Shown here: piece by piece, positions 34,085 through 43,097 of the stretch | How the letters are laid out: each line of letters begins with the position of its first letter | Numbering within the stretch: the first letter of the stretch is position 1 | NCBI GenBank assembly: GCA_002346645.1 | Contig: DEAD01000014.1 | Span: forward strand, 68,522-132,521 | Length of the DNA stretch: 64,000 bases | From: Dehalococcoidia bacterium UBA2991 | GTDB lineage: Bacteria; Chloroflexota; Dehalococcoidia; Tepidiformales; Tepidiformaceae | Direction: 5' to 3' | Translations under genes and position numbers: made by a program | Notes under the pieces: model-generated | Seen by the model: only the letters and a program-made list of their open reading frames with translations | Database searches by the model: none | What the model was told of the DNA's origin: nothing

Positions 34085-35122
34085 CTAGACGGGAATCCAG
34101 TGAAGCTTACCGTCGAGTTTCACCTTAGAGAGGCGGCCTTCCTCGAAGAGATGCTCTAAATGGGAAACAGTTTCCCCAACCGCAGCTCGCTGTACGAACG
34201 GCTCAAATTCGTCAAGGGTTCCGGTCGCCCATTGAACGCGACCGGCCACATCCCAAGCTGTGGCGCCTGCATCGACGCACCGCATCATTTCCTCGAGTCG
34301 GTCATGATGATGCAGACGGATTTCATTGACGCGACGCTTGAGCTCCTTAATGTCGAACTCGTGGGCAGGAAGAACGTGTTCCACATCAAGTTCCGCAACA
34401 AGATCAAGCGAGCGAATGTAGTCTCCAAGAGGATCTCCGGAAGTCTGCGCGTGCATCGAAACATTAGGGGTAATGGTGGGGAGGATGTGATCCCCACTAA
34501 AGAGCAGCTTGCGATTAGGTTCATATAGGCAAATATGCCCAGGCGCGTGGCCAGGAGTCCAAAGCACCTCAAATTCAAAATCACCGGCCCGCAGCATCTC
34601 GCCTCCTTGGACCTTACGGTCGGCGGCTGCCGGTGGAACCTTTTCCTGCATATCCATCGACCCCTTAGACATCTCAGGGGCTTTCATCTCAGGAACACCG
34701 TGCTGGGACATATAGCGTTCCATCTCGTCTGTAAGGCCGCGTGGAGCGTTATAGCGCGACGCAATGAACTCAGCCTCTCGCTCATGCATGATCACCTGGC
34801 AGTCAGAGACCTGCTTAAGGCGACCCGACATCCCGTAATGGTCAGGGTGGACATGGGTAATAAGAAGCTGCGTTATCTCCGAAGGGTGACTACCACACTC
34901 CCGCATACCTTCCTCTAGGGCAGCGTAGGCAACATCAGTGTTCCAACCACAGTCAACAAGGAGAGTGTCGCCACCATGTTTAATTAGATAAGGCATGACA
35001 TATGGCAAGCCCTTAATGACCCTGGGCTTTTGCTCTAGCTCTACGCGAAGCCGCTTAGCTTCCTCGTAACCGTATTGAGGGAAAGGCGTGAGAAGCTGAT
35101 AGACGCCATCGAGAACTTTCAT
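34085..35122 (-). CDS. MBL-fold metallo-hydrolase
   Basis: A 345-residue protein with the metallo-beta-lactamase signature THVHPDHYGM (H-x-H-x-D-H), then HAPGHICLYEP with the later zinc His, SGDHIL and LPAHE. Residues past 260 form a winged-helix-like C-terminal domain (HHHDRLEEM, then SHLEHLFEEGRL), as in LACTB2-type family members. A hydrolase acting on a thioester, lactone or nucleic acid cannot be separated by sequence. GGAG lies 6 nt before ATG 35122. Upstream lies the tandem phosphotransferase pair, on the other strand. Confidence 0.88.
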   Translation of the reverse strand: MKVLDGVYQLLTPFPQYGYEEAKRLRVELEQKPRVIKGLPYVMPYLIKHGGDTLLVDCGWNTDVAYAALEEGMRECGSHPSEITQLLITHVHPDHYGMSGRLKQVSDCQVIMHEREAEFIASRYNAPRGLTDEMERYMSQHGVPEMKAPEMSKGSMDMQEKVPPAAADRKVQGGEMLRAGDFEFEVLWTPGHAPGHICLYEPNRKLLFSGDHILPTITPNVSMHAQTSGDPLGDYIRSLDLVAELDVEHVLPAHEFDIKELKRRVNEIRLHHHDRLEEMMRCVDAGATAWDVAGRVQWATGTLDEFEPFVQRAAVGETVSHLEHLFEEGRLSKVKLDGKLHWIPV

Positions 35123-35250
35123 ATTGGCTCCAGGCAGGTGGGTCGCGAAATTACGCGGGAAACAAAATCGTACGGTGCTGACGACACAGGCGCCACGCCA
35201 GAATAAATTGGCAGGTAAGCTGCTCCATCAGAGGCTTAAGGCAGCTCCTT

Positions 35251-36435
35251 ATGGCGCTTTCCATCCCCGAACATTTAGACCATCTGACCCCAGAATGGCT
35301 ATCTAAGGCTCTCCGTCAATCCAGGGAGCTGGAGCCAACGGCCATAGTGACGTCGGTCGAACGCGAAATACTAGGGGAGGGGGAGGGGTTCCTAGGCGAC
35401 ATCGCACGCCTTCACTTGAGCTACAAGGGCGGAGATGGTCCGGCGACAGTAATTGCAAAAATACCGAAACTAGCAAATAGGCCGCTGGGTGAGCTGCTTG
35501 GGGCATATGAGCGCGAAAGCTGCTTTTACGAAGAACTCGCCACCAACCTTCCCTTGACCACGCCACACATGTACTACAGCGCCTTCGACCGAGACCTCAC
35601 TTCAGAGCGACAAAAGTTGCTTTTACAATTTGCAGACCGCACACCCCGACGGCTAGCAGGCCGATTAACGCAGCTAGCAAAGTGGGTCTCAAAGCAGAAG
35701 AAGCGCCGGTACATCCTCCTTCTGGAAGACATCGGGGACGCTGAACCAGGAGACCAGCTCAAAGGAGCCTCACCAGAACGTTGCGCTCAAGTTCTGGAGG
35801 CAGTTGCCCAGATGCATGCCGCCTTCTGGAATAGCTCCCATGTCGAAAACTACTTCTGGCTCATTCCTCTTATCACCGATGCCCGAATCCGGCATGGACT
35901 GTTCCAGGACTCGCAGCCGGCCTTCCGGAAGCAATTCGCTCACCTGTTGGACGGGGATTTCTTAGAGGTTCTCTCTTGGGCTATGAAGCACGGAAGTCGA
36001 GCAGCACGACAATTGTACTTAGGAGCCCCAGTGACGTTACTCCACTGCGATCTTCGCCTCGATAACGTTGCGTTCCGTAACGGGAAGCCCATCGTTTTCG
36101 ACTGGCAGTTGGTTCGAAGTGGCCCGGCAGCCTATGACGTGGCGTATTTCCTGTCAGGTGCAAGCCCCGAGCTAACCACGGAGGAAGAAGATGCTCTGCT
36201 TCGACACTACTTGGAAACATTAGAGACACTGGGAATACGAGAATACTCCTTCGACGCCTTGAAGCGGGACTACCACTTGGGACTTTTAACGACTATGCAA
36301 ACCCTTGCAGCGACAGACCAAATGGACATGGGGGATGGACGAGGTATTGCCCTAATGGAGGCCTGGTTCGCCCGGTTAAAAGCCCGCCTTTCCAATATTA
36401 AACTAGATGAATTACTCGAAGAGAGCGCGGGTTAG
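35251..36435 (+). CDS. Phosphotransferase-family protein, first of a tandem pair
   Basis: A 394-residue APH/EcKinase-like protein. Nucleotide-binding N-lobe: ATVIAKIPK (Lys), catalytic loop LLHCDLRLDNVAF, and VFDWQLVRSGPAAYDVAYF with the metal Asp. The catalytic loop has Cys in place of the usual Gly of HGD. An N-terminal helical PEHLDHLTPEWLSKALRQS segment is shared with its neighbours. The start is ATG at 35251, with TTAAGG 9 nt upstream. It is followed after 9 nt by a paralogue (36445). Substrate unknown. Confidence 0.85.
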   Translation: MALSIPEHLDHLTPEWLSKALRQSRELEPTAIVTSVEREILGEGEGFLGDIARLHLSYKGGDGPATVIAKIPKLANRPLGELLGAYERESCFYEELATNLPLTTPHMYYSAFDRDLTSERQKLLLQFADRTPRRLAGRLTQLAKWVSKQKKRRYILLLEDIGDAEPGDQLKGASPERCAQVLEAVAQMHAAFWNSSHVENYFWLIPLITDARIRHGLFQDSQPAFRKQFAHLLDGDFLEVLSWAMKHGSRAARQLYLGAPVTLLHCDLRLDNVAFRNGKPIVFDWQLVRSGPAAYDVAYFLSGASPELTTEEEDALLRHYLETLETLGIREYSFDALKRDYHLGLLTTMQTLAATDQMDMGDGRGIALMEAWFARLKARLSNIKLDELLEESAG

Positions 36436-36444
36436 GTTGAAATC

Positions 36445-37620
36445 ATGGACCGCTATATTCCCGAACAGCCTGAGGACTTAACCAGCCGTTGGCTCACCCA
36501 GACCCTACGTGAGATGGGCCACCTCGAGCTCTCTGGCGAGGTGACCTCGGTGGAACGAGAAATCCTAGGAGAAGGCGAAGGGTTTATCGGGGAAATCGTT
36601 CGGCTGCGGCTCTCCTACAAAGGGGGGAAGGGGCCAGATACGCTAGTCGCAAAGATGCCACGGTTGGAAAACCGGGCAATGGGGGAGCTTATCGGCCTTT
36701 ATGAGAGGGAGAATTGCTTCTACAACGAGCTCTCTCGGGATGTACCGATTAAAACACCGAACCTGTACTTCAGCGATTTCGATCGAAACCCCATCCGCAA
36801 CGAGGAAGAGAAGGTGAAAGGGCTAGCCAACCGTACACCGGAATGGCTCATTCCCCGAGTGACCCGTGTTGCCCTTTGGGCAGCAAGACGCAGAAAACGA
36901 AGGTACCTGCTACTCCTCGAAGACCTAGGAGATGCCAAGATCGGAGACCAGCTTGCGGGCACAGATCCGGAGAGATGCACCATGGTCCTCACCTCGATGG
37001 CACGGGCACATGCTGCCCTATGGGAAAGCCCAGCACTTGAAAATCGCTACTGGCTAGTGCCACTAGCTCGAGACTCCCGCGTTCGACAAAGTATGTTTCT
37101 CGACATGCTCAAGACATTCAAGGACCGACATTTCGAGCTCTTTGATGAGGACTTCACACGCACCATCTCGTGGGTTTCGGAGAATGGCATAACAACGATC
37201 GAGCAGATGCACAACGAGGCGCCCGAAACACTCATACATGGTGACCTTAGGCTCGACAATCTCGCCTTTCGAGGAGACCATCCAATCTTCTTTGACTGGC
37301 AGGGCATTCGCCGTGGGCCAGCTGCTTACGACGTTGCATGGTTCCTCTCTGGGGCGAGCGATGACTTAACAACTAAGGACGAGACTGAAGTCCTCCATTC
37401 ATACCACAAAGCCCTGGAAGAGCATGGCGTGGAGGGCTATACCTTCGAGGCCCTACACCGACACTACCAAATGGGACTCCTTGCCACCCTACAGACAATG
37501 GGCGTGCTGACCATCTTGGACATGGGTGAGGGGCGGGGGACAGAGATGGCAAGATCATGGGTTAGACGTCTACGCACCCGCCTAGCGACAATAGATCTGA
37601 ACCACATTCTCGATTCCTGA
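36445..37620 (+). CDS. Phosphotransferase-family protein, second of a tandem pair
   Basis: A 391-residue paralogue of the gene before it, sharing SVEREILGEGEGF, GPDTLVAKMPR, RRKRRYLLLLEDLGDA and the end of the C-lobe. The catalytic loop is IHGDLRLDNLAF, with the usual Gly restored, and FFDWQGIRRGPAAYDVAWF carries the metal Asp. Tandem duplication is the simplest origin. The ATG at 36445 has a TAGGTT hexamer 6 nt upstream, inside the stop region of the first copy, so a separate leaderless start is possible but unproven. Confidence 0.85.
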   Translation: MDRYIPEQPEDLTSRWLTQTLREMGHLELSGEVTSVEREILGEGEGFIGEIVRLRLSYKGGKGPDTLVAKMPRLENRAMGELIGLYERENCFYNELSRDVPIKTPNLYFSDFDRNPIRNEEEKVKGLANRTPEWLIPRVTRVALWAARRRKRRYLLLLEDLGDAKIGDQLAGTDPERCTMVLTSMARAHAALWESPALENRYWLVPLARDSRVRQSMFLDMLKTFKDRHFELFDEDFTRTISWVSENGITTIEQMHNEAPETLIHGDLRLDNLAFRGDHPIFFDWQGIRRGPAAYDVAWFLSGASDDLTTKDETEVLHSYHKALEEHGVEGYTFEALHRHYQMGLLATLQTMGVLTILDMGEGRGTEMARSWVRRLRTRLATIDLNHILDS

Positions 37621-37632
37621 AACGAAAAAGGG

Positions 37633-38091
37633 TTAGAGAGGCCACCTGTAGCTCGCCTCATATGCGTGCGCAATCTGGTGGTGAATCCAAATTTGGGCGA
37701 CGAGTTCAGCCTTGGGCATACGGTAATCCCCAAGAGCAATAGGTGAGGCCAAGTCCTCATCATCAAGCGTCTCGACAAAAGCAGCCGAAGCCTCACTACC
37801 CTCCAGAATCATTGCTCCTAGTTGCTCGCGAGAAAGCTCAGCCATACGAGAAATGGTCTGAGAGTTTCCGGCAGCAGCAGCGTCACCAGTGAACGCATCA
37901 AGCTCACCAGTACCAAGGCGGTCGTAGAAACCAGGAAGAGCGCCCGCCCCAGCGGCAATGTGGCGAAAGGCATCAGCAGTCGTCCACTCATGGGCAAGCT
38001 GGCGATCGAAGTCGGGAACATTCTCAAGAGCAGCGAAAGCACGGCGTCCAGCGAAGCGAATACCGTCCGCCAGTTCCTGTTTTTCAATCAT
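37633..38091 (-). CDS. DinB/MDMPI-like four-helix protein
   Basis: A 152-residue helical protein with metal-ligand-like His in WTTADAFRHIAAG and WIHHQIAHAYEA, and a Leu/Ala-rich core, resembling DinB or the N-terminal domain of mycothiol-dependent maleylpyruvate isomerases. The family uses a His triad to bind a metal for thiol-dependent reactions, but no thiol cofactor can be inferred. ATG 38091 has AGGAGG 5 nt upstream. It lies 58 nt downstream of an SDR on the same strand. Confidence 0.6.
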   Translation of the reverse strand: MIEKQELADGIRFAGRRAFAALENVPDFDRQLAHEWTTADAFRHIAAGAGALPGFYDRLGTGELDAFTGDAAAAGNSQTISRMAELSREQLGAMILEGSEASAAFVETLDDEDLASPIALGDYRMPKAELVAQIWIHHQIAHAYEASYRWPL

Positions 38092-38149
38092 AGAGTCCTC
38101 CTTTAGAACCCTGAGCGTTACAGCTGCTGGCTAACGCTCTCATTTAGTT

Positions 38150-38947
38150 CTAGCCACGAGCAACGACAGCCATGGAGCCTGGCACGTGTCCACCGTTTAT
38201 AGAGATCGTCTGGCCAGTGACCCAGGAACCTGCCTTGGAAGCAAAGTAAACGACACCGGCACCGATATCGAGAGGATCTCCCAAGCGGCCCGTGGGAAGG
38301 CTCTTCCCAAAGCGTTCAAGCTGCTCGTCTGTCATGGGGAACGTTTCCATGAACTGCTCCGTAACAATAGGACCAGGCGCAATGGCATTGACACGAATAC
38401 GGCGGTCCGCAAGCTCGCGAGCCAAAGTCATGGTCATGTTGACCACACCGGCCTTAGCTGCTCCATAAGCCCCGGTATGGGGAGCAGCATTAAGAGCAGC
38501 GCCAGAAACAATGTTCACAATACTGGAGCCCTCTGGCATGTGGGGAATGGCACCCCGTATACCCAAGAAAGCTGACGTGAGGTTGAATTCGATCATCTCG
38601 TCCCAGGCAGCGTCAGGCATTTCGGCAAGATCACGGACGACCCTGTCCTGATTACCACCAGCGTTATTGACCCACACAGTGATCTTGCCAAAGGCTTCGA
38701 TAGCGGAGGCAACAAGGCGCTCTATAGCAGCTCGATCTAGCACATCGGTCGGAACAGCAAGCCCTCGGCGCCCCCGCTTTTCAATTCCCTCAACTACTCG
38801 GGCAAGGTCCCCCTCCCGACGGGCTGCGACGACCACATCAGCACCGGCATCGGCCATCGCATAGGCGATTCCTTCACCAATTCCCCGACCTCCACCGGTA
38901 ATAACTCCCACGTGACCTTCAAGACGGAAATCATCCATGACACTCAT
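38150..38947 (-). CDS. SDR-family oxidoreductase (classical)
   Basis: A 265-residue SDR with TGGGRGIG (16-23), NNAGG (about 93), Ser in IVSGAAL and Y-x3-K in AYGAAKAGV. Arg-Arg in VAARREGD after the second strand suggests NADP. The C-terminus ends SINGGHVPGSMAVVARG, a longer tail than the usual INGG. Start ATG 38947, with GAGGTG 4 nt upstream (MSVMDDF; a second ATG is 3 codons later). Follows a second DinB-like gene and precedes the first; both may share a transcript. Confidence 0.9.
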   Translation of the reverse strand: MSVMDDFRLEGHVGVITGGGRGIGEGIAYAMADAGADVVVAARREGDLARVVEGIEKRGRRGLAVPTDVLDRAAIERLVASAIEAFGKITVWVNNAGGNQDRVVRDLAEMPDAAWDEMIEFNLTSAFLGIRGAIPHMPEGSSIVNIVSGAALNAAPHTGAYGAAKAGVVNMTMTLARELADRRIRVNAIAPGPIVTEQFMETFPMTDEQLERFGKSLPTGRLGDPLDIGAGVVYFASKAGSWVTGQTISINGGHVPGSMAVVARG

Positions 38948-39000
38948 GTCGCACCTCTAACCGCAGCCTAAAGTGCAGAACGAAGAAACGCGAAGTGAAC

Positions 39001-39534
39001 CTAATCATTTCGCTCAGCAACCAACTGACGTTGGACTGCCTCGCGTTCAGCGAGCCCCTCTGCACTTATTCCAAAGATATCCGGGGGTGACCAACCGTTG
39101 AGACCCGCATATGTGTCGATCTGGCTGCGGTGATGGACTTCATGCTCGAGAAGCATCATTAGTACACGCCAACCAGCAATGGTTCCGTCCCCTTCGATGA
39201 GATCCACTCGGCGATGGAGCCACTCGGCGGGAGTTTCCTTAAGGCGATCCTGTAAGGAAACTGCACTTTCCTCTAGGGCCCGCTCCCACAGTTCTGGGGA
39301 AGAGGTATCGGGTGCAGGAGGCATGATCCAGCCTTCGTTGCGGTAGACACCGACAAAGAAGCCCCGAGACCGAGCAATATGGGCAACAAGATCGGGGATG
39401 TCCCAAGCCACCTCACCTTCCACGGCGGGGGGAGTCCAGGTAGCAGCTTCAGGAGGAAGAGCCGCAAGGTCACGCAAGGCACGCCGATGCACACCGTCGA
39501 AGTAACGGCCAAAACCATCGATGGATTCAATCAT
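39001..39534 (-). CDS. DinB-family protein
   Basis: A 177-residue protein with a clear DinB pattern: LVAHIARSRGFF and LLEHEVHHRSQIDTYAGLNG contain the three His expected to bind a metal. DinB proteins are four-helix bundles linked to thiol-S-transferase or damage-related roles; the actual reaction here is unknown. ATG 39534 overlaps the stop of the double-hotdog gene by 4 nt (ATGA), indicating coupling. Confidence 0.75.
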   Translation of the reverse strand: MIESIDGFGRYFDGVHRRALRDLAALPPEAATWTPPAVEGEVAWDIPDLVAHIARSRGFFVGVYRNEGWIMPPAPDTSSPELWERALEESAVSLQDRLKETPAEWLHRRVDLIEGDGTIAGWRVLMMLLEHEVHHRSQIDTYAGLNGWSPPDIFGISAEGLAEREAVQRQLVAERND

Positions 39535-40364
39535 GAAACACCTGCTGTAGCATCGAATATGGTGGTGTGGCGCATTCGGACAAGGTCTCTTCCATCGGAG
39601 CCACGGATGAGGCAGTCAAATTCGACAAAGGGCCTGCCCTTGCGCTCGTAGAGCGCAGAACAATGCCCACCGATTATGACCTCTCCCCCAGGTGGGGAAG
39701 CCGCAAGGAACTCAACTTCGCTTTGGGTATGAATCGAGCTGGAAATATTGAAGTTATGGCGCATTAGGGCTTCTGCTCTCCCCACCAACCATGCTGGGTG
39801 GAGAAGGGAGCTCTTCCCCCCAAAAGGGGAAGCTTCCGAACGGTGACTGTGCTGCATGTAAGTACGGAGAGTTTCCGCGGAGGCATCGGTTGCCATAGGG
39901 ATCCAACTAAAACCTACTAGGGAAGGGGTAACCCTGAGCTCAGGCCGCGGATCGGGGGGGGGAGCTGGGTCCATACAGTTCGGAGACTGAAAATTAACAA
40001 GCGAAGGATTAGGGCCCAGCCCCACCTCTCCCAGGACGCATTCCACTCCATCAGAGTTAGCTATACGCAGGAAGAAGGCATCGCCATTTTGGGGGCTTAG
40101 CGTGATTCGTAGCTCATCACCAGGATAGACCGGCTGACGGAAACGGAATCGGGCCCAGCCCTGATCAAGCCAAGCACCACCAAGAGTTGTGAGAATGGCA
40201 CTCACACTCCAGCCCCAAACGGTCGCACCACCAACTAGCGGCCCGGTGAAACCCAGCACACGGGCAAACTCTGTACTGTGAATGGGGTTCGCAATAAGGG
40301 CAGCATCGTCCTCGTGGTCTAGGAAGGCATTCATGCGCCACTCACCGGTTTTTGCTATTGCCAC
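39531..40364 (-). CDS. Double-hotdog MaoC-like protein
   Basis: About 277 residues with two hotdog domains. The first carries NPIHSTEFARVLGFTGPLVGG and YPGDELRITL; the second carries HPAWLVGRAEALM, followed by the TQSEVEFLA and GGHCSALYERKGRPFVEF strands. This duplication is common in MaoC-like dehydratases and thioesterases that act on acyl-CoA. No certain catalytic Asp-His pair can be assigned; the first domain has IHSTEF in place of the HxDxxxA pattern. The start is GTG 40364 with GGGGG 4 nt upstream. A run of nine C (G on the plus strand, 39954-39962) lies in the gene. Confidence 0.6.
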   Translation of the reverse strand: MAIAKTGEWRMNAFLDHEDDAALIANPIHSTEFARVLGFTGPLVGGATVWGWSVSAILTTLGGAWLDQGWARFRFRQPVYPGDELRITLSPQNGDAFFLRIANSDGVECVLGEVGLGPNPSLVNFQSPNCMDPAPPPDPRPELRVTPSLVGFSWIPMATDASAETLRTYMQHSHRSEASPFGGKSSLLHPAWLVGRAEALMRHNFNISSSIHTQSEVEFLAASPPGGEVIIGGHCSALYERKGRPFVEFDCLIRGSDGRDLVRMRHTTIFDATAGVS

Positions 40365-40623
40365 AAATCCCCCTGCTATGAAGCATACCGAAGAGGCCTT
40401 TTGCTCAATTCTATAAAGAGGCTCGATCGTATTGTTTTAAAACTTGGGACGCTTTTTTCCACTCACAATCCAGCTCAGCAGGATCGTTCTAGGCAATGCA
40501 ACCGACATGCAGATATACACCAATGACTCACGTCAGAGCCCCGATCAGTGAACCAACTTCGAGGTTCTAGTTCTAGCACCTTTTCTGCGTTCTTAAAACG
40601 CACCACCGCAAAGGAGACAGACA

Positions 40624-41625
40624 ATGCAGTATCGAAGAATGGGAAGAACAGGCCTACGCGTTTCTACGATGTGTCTGGGCACAATGACATTTGGTTTCCA
40701 GACAGATGAGAAGGCTGCCCTGAGCATCATGAACACGGCATGGGATGCCGGCGTGAACTTCCTTGATACGGCCGACGCTTACCCAATGGGGAGTGAAGAC
40801 ACAGGAATAACAGAGGAGATCGTTGGGAAATGGCTTTCGAAAAAGCCCCGGGATCAGGTTGTACTCGCAACTAAGGCATGGGGTGCCACCGGACAGGGGC
40901 CAAACGACCGTGGGCTTTCCCGACAACACATCCTTAGTGCAGTCGATCAAAGCCTAAAACGACTCGGAACGGACTATATCGATCTATACCAGACTCACTT
41001 TCCTGACCCCGAAACTCCGATTGAGGAAACGTTGCAGGCACTCGACGATTTGGTCCGCTGGGGAAAAGTGCGATACATCGGTTGCTCGAACTACCAGGCC
41101 TGGGAACTAGCTAGGGCACTGGGGACAAGCGAACAGTTAAAAATCGCCAGATACGACTGCGATCAGCCCCGCTACAACATACTGTTCCGAGAAATCGAGA
41201 ATGAACTGGTACCTCTCTGCCAAGCAGAAGGAGTGGGAATTATCGCCTACAACCCCTTAGCAGGAGGGATGCTGACGGGAAAATACGCCGGCACAGAAGA
41301 CCTACGAGAGCAGACACGTTTCACTTTAGGAAACGCGGGCGCCCGATACCAAGCTCGCTACTGGGACGACGTTCAGTTCCGAGAGGTGGAGAGGCTACGA
41401 ACATACTTCGCAGAGAAGGACACATCTCTGACGCATGCTGCCATTGCTTGGGTGATAGCCCAAAAGGGAGTTACCTCTGCGATCGTCGGAGCGAGCCATC
41501 AAGAGCAGATCGAAGAATCACTTGGCGGGACGGATCTAATTCTGACCGATGACGATCTCGCTTTTTGCGATGACGCGTGGTTCAAGCTACCCCGCAAGCG
41601 AGACTCTACGGTAGCTCTGCGCTAA
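40624..41625 (+). CDS. Aldo/keto reductase
   Basis: A 333-residue TIM barrel. The AKR catalytic tetrad is visible: Asp in FLDTADAYPMG, the Tyr of the same motif, Lys in LATKAWG and His in QTHFPDPETPIEET. The NADPH pocket shows AIVGASHQEQIEES near the C-terminus. It reduces aldehydes or ketones with NADPH; substrate unknown. AAAGGAG lies 7 nt before ATG 40624, and a small hairpin (TGCGTT-CTTAA-AACGCA) lies just upstream. Convergent with gltX; stops 2 nt apart. Confidence 0.93.
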   Translation: MQYRRMGRTGLRVSTMCLGTMTFGFQTDEKAALSIMNTAWDAGVNFLDTADAYPMGSEDTGITEEIVGKWLSKKPRDQVVLATKAWGATGQGPNDRGLSRQHILSAVDQSLKRLGTDYIDLYQTHFPDPETPIEETLQALDDLVRWGKVRYIGCSNYQAWELARALGTSEQLKIARYDCDQPRYNILFREIENELVPLCQAEGVGIIAYNPLAGGMLTGKYAGTEDLREQTRFTLGNAGARYQARYWDDVQFREVERLRTYFAEKDTSLTHAAIAWVIAQKGVTSAIVGASHQEQIEESLGGTDLILTDDDLAFCDDAWFKLPRKRDSTVALR

Positions 41626-41627
41626 TC

Positions 41628-43097
41628 CTAGGGGAGCTTGCTACGAGCGCCTTGGAGCCGAATAAGGGCCTCCTCCCTTCCAAGGAGGGCAATCGAGTCA
41701 AACAGGGGAATACCCCGCGGTGCTCCCATAATTGCAACGTAAAGCACAGAGACAAACTTTCTTAACTTGAGATCGAGTCTGTCTTGCAGGCCGCGAATGG
41801 CGGCCTCTACAGACCCGAGGCCCCAGTCCAGTGGCTCAATGTCACCAAGGGCACTGAGCGCTTCATCCAAAGTAAGGGCAGCAAGCTCGCTATCCCCATC
41901 GATGCGCTCAACCAGAAGGTCCATCGGATAGTCCGGACGATCTCCGAACATGAAACGGGACAGAGTAGCCACCTCATCGAGCCGGGTTATGCGCTCCTGC
42001 AGAAGGGGTGCTAAAGCAGAGACGAGGGCCGAATCAAGAGGACGAGGAACGTCTGTAGGGAGATCACGAGAGAGCCACTCCGCCACATTCTTAGACCATG
42101 GTTCCGGATTGAGGGAACGGATGTAGTGGCCATTGAGGGCATCGAGGCGCTCGACATCAAAAAAGGCAGGATTGGGAACAACGCGGTCCAGAGTAAAGGC
42201 CTGTTTGAGCTCATCACCCGTAATATGAGTGGTCTTATCGTCAAGCGACCAGCCGAGAAAGGTAAGGAAATTGAGCATAGCCTCGGGAAGGTAACCACGG
42301 TCTCGGTAATCCAATGCTGACACGTCACCAAAACGCTTCGAGAGCTTACGACCCTGAGCATCCACAAGGAGGGGGAGATGGGCAAAATGAGGAGGTGACC
42401 AGCCCATAGCGTCATAGAGCTGGAGATGTTTCGGACCGCTTGCAAGCCATTCCTCAGCTCGAATGACATGCGTGATCTCCATGTCGTGGTCATCAACAAG
42501 CATTGCAAGGTGGTAGGTGGGAAATCCGTCCGTCTTAATAATGACGAAGTCATCCTGAAGAGAATTCTGAAAGGTGACGTCCCCACGGATAAGATCATGA
42601 AAGTTAGTAACGCCTGTCCGGTCCATGCGGAAACGTAAAACGGAAGGTTCCGTGAGCGCCCGCTCCTCCGCTTGGATAGGAGGAATGGCGCGACACCGAC
42701 CATCGTAGCCAGGAGAAAGACCATCTTTCTGCTGGTCTTTGCGCAATTGCGAAAGGCGTTCACTAGAACAGAAACAGCGATAAGCACGATCCCGGGCGCG
42801 CAGTTCCCCGGCAACGGTTTGATACTTCGCAAGGCGCTCTGACTGAATGTAAGGGCCATGGGGCCCACCCACGTCAGGTCCCTCATCCCATTCGATGCCC
42901 AGCCAGCGTAGGCCCTCGATGATGTTCTCGATCGAGCCTTCGACATAGCGACTCTGATCGGTGTCCTCGATACGGAGAATGAGCTTCCCACCATTAGCCT
43001 GCACAAAGGCCCACTGAAAAAGAGCTGTGCGCAAACCTCCAATATGCAGCTCCCCAGTAGGACTGGGAGCAAATCGAGTACGGACGGATCCTGTCAT
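41628..43097 (-). CDS. gltX: Glutamate-tRNA ligase
   Basis: A 489-residue class I aminoacyl-tRNA synthetase. HIGH motif PTGELHIGGLRTALFQWAF at the start and the KMSKS-type motif GRKLSKRFG in the middle, preceded by LPLLVDAQG. A zinc-like cluster CFCSSE, then a Tyr and a Cys (YDGRCR) about 25 residues on, lies in the connection domain. It charges tRNA-Glu. The start ATG overlaps the rluD stop by 4 nt (ATGA). Last gene of the lspA-rluD-gltX block. A 353-residue frame on the same strand inside it (42011-43072) is an artefact. Confidence 0.97.
   Translation of the reverse strand: MTGSVRTRFAPSPTGELHIGGLRTALFQWAFVQANGGKLILRIEDTDQSRYVEGSIENIIEGLRWLGIEWDEGPDVGGPHGPYIQSERLAKYQTVAGELRARDRAYRCFCSSERLSQLRKDQQKDGLSPGYDGRCRAIPPIQAEERALTEPSVLRFRMDRTGVTNFHDLIRGDVTFQNSLQDDFVIIKTDGFPTYHLAMLVDDHDMEITHVIRAEEWLASGPKHLQLYDAMGWSPPHFAHLPLLVDAQGRKLSKRFGDVSALDYRDRGYLPEAMLNFLTFLGWSLDDKTTHITGDELKQAFTLDRVVPNPAFFDVERLDALNGHYIRSLNPEPWSKNVAEWLSRDLPTDVPRPLDSALVSALAPLLQERITRLDEVATLSRFMFGDRPDYPMDLLVERIDGDSELAALTLDEALSALGDIEPLDWGLGSVEAAIRGLQDRLDLKLRKFVSVLYVAIMGAPRGIPLFDSIALLGREEALIRLQGARSKLP

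Noticed and set aside
42011..43072. 353-residue minus-strand ORF
   Set aside because: It is a second frame inside gltX on the same strand; gltX carries HIGH and KLSKR motifs, this frame has none.
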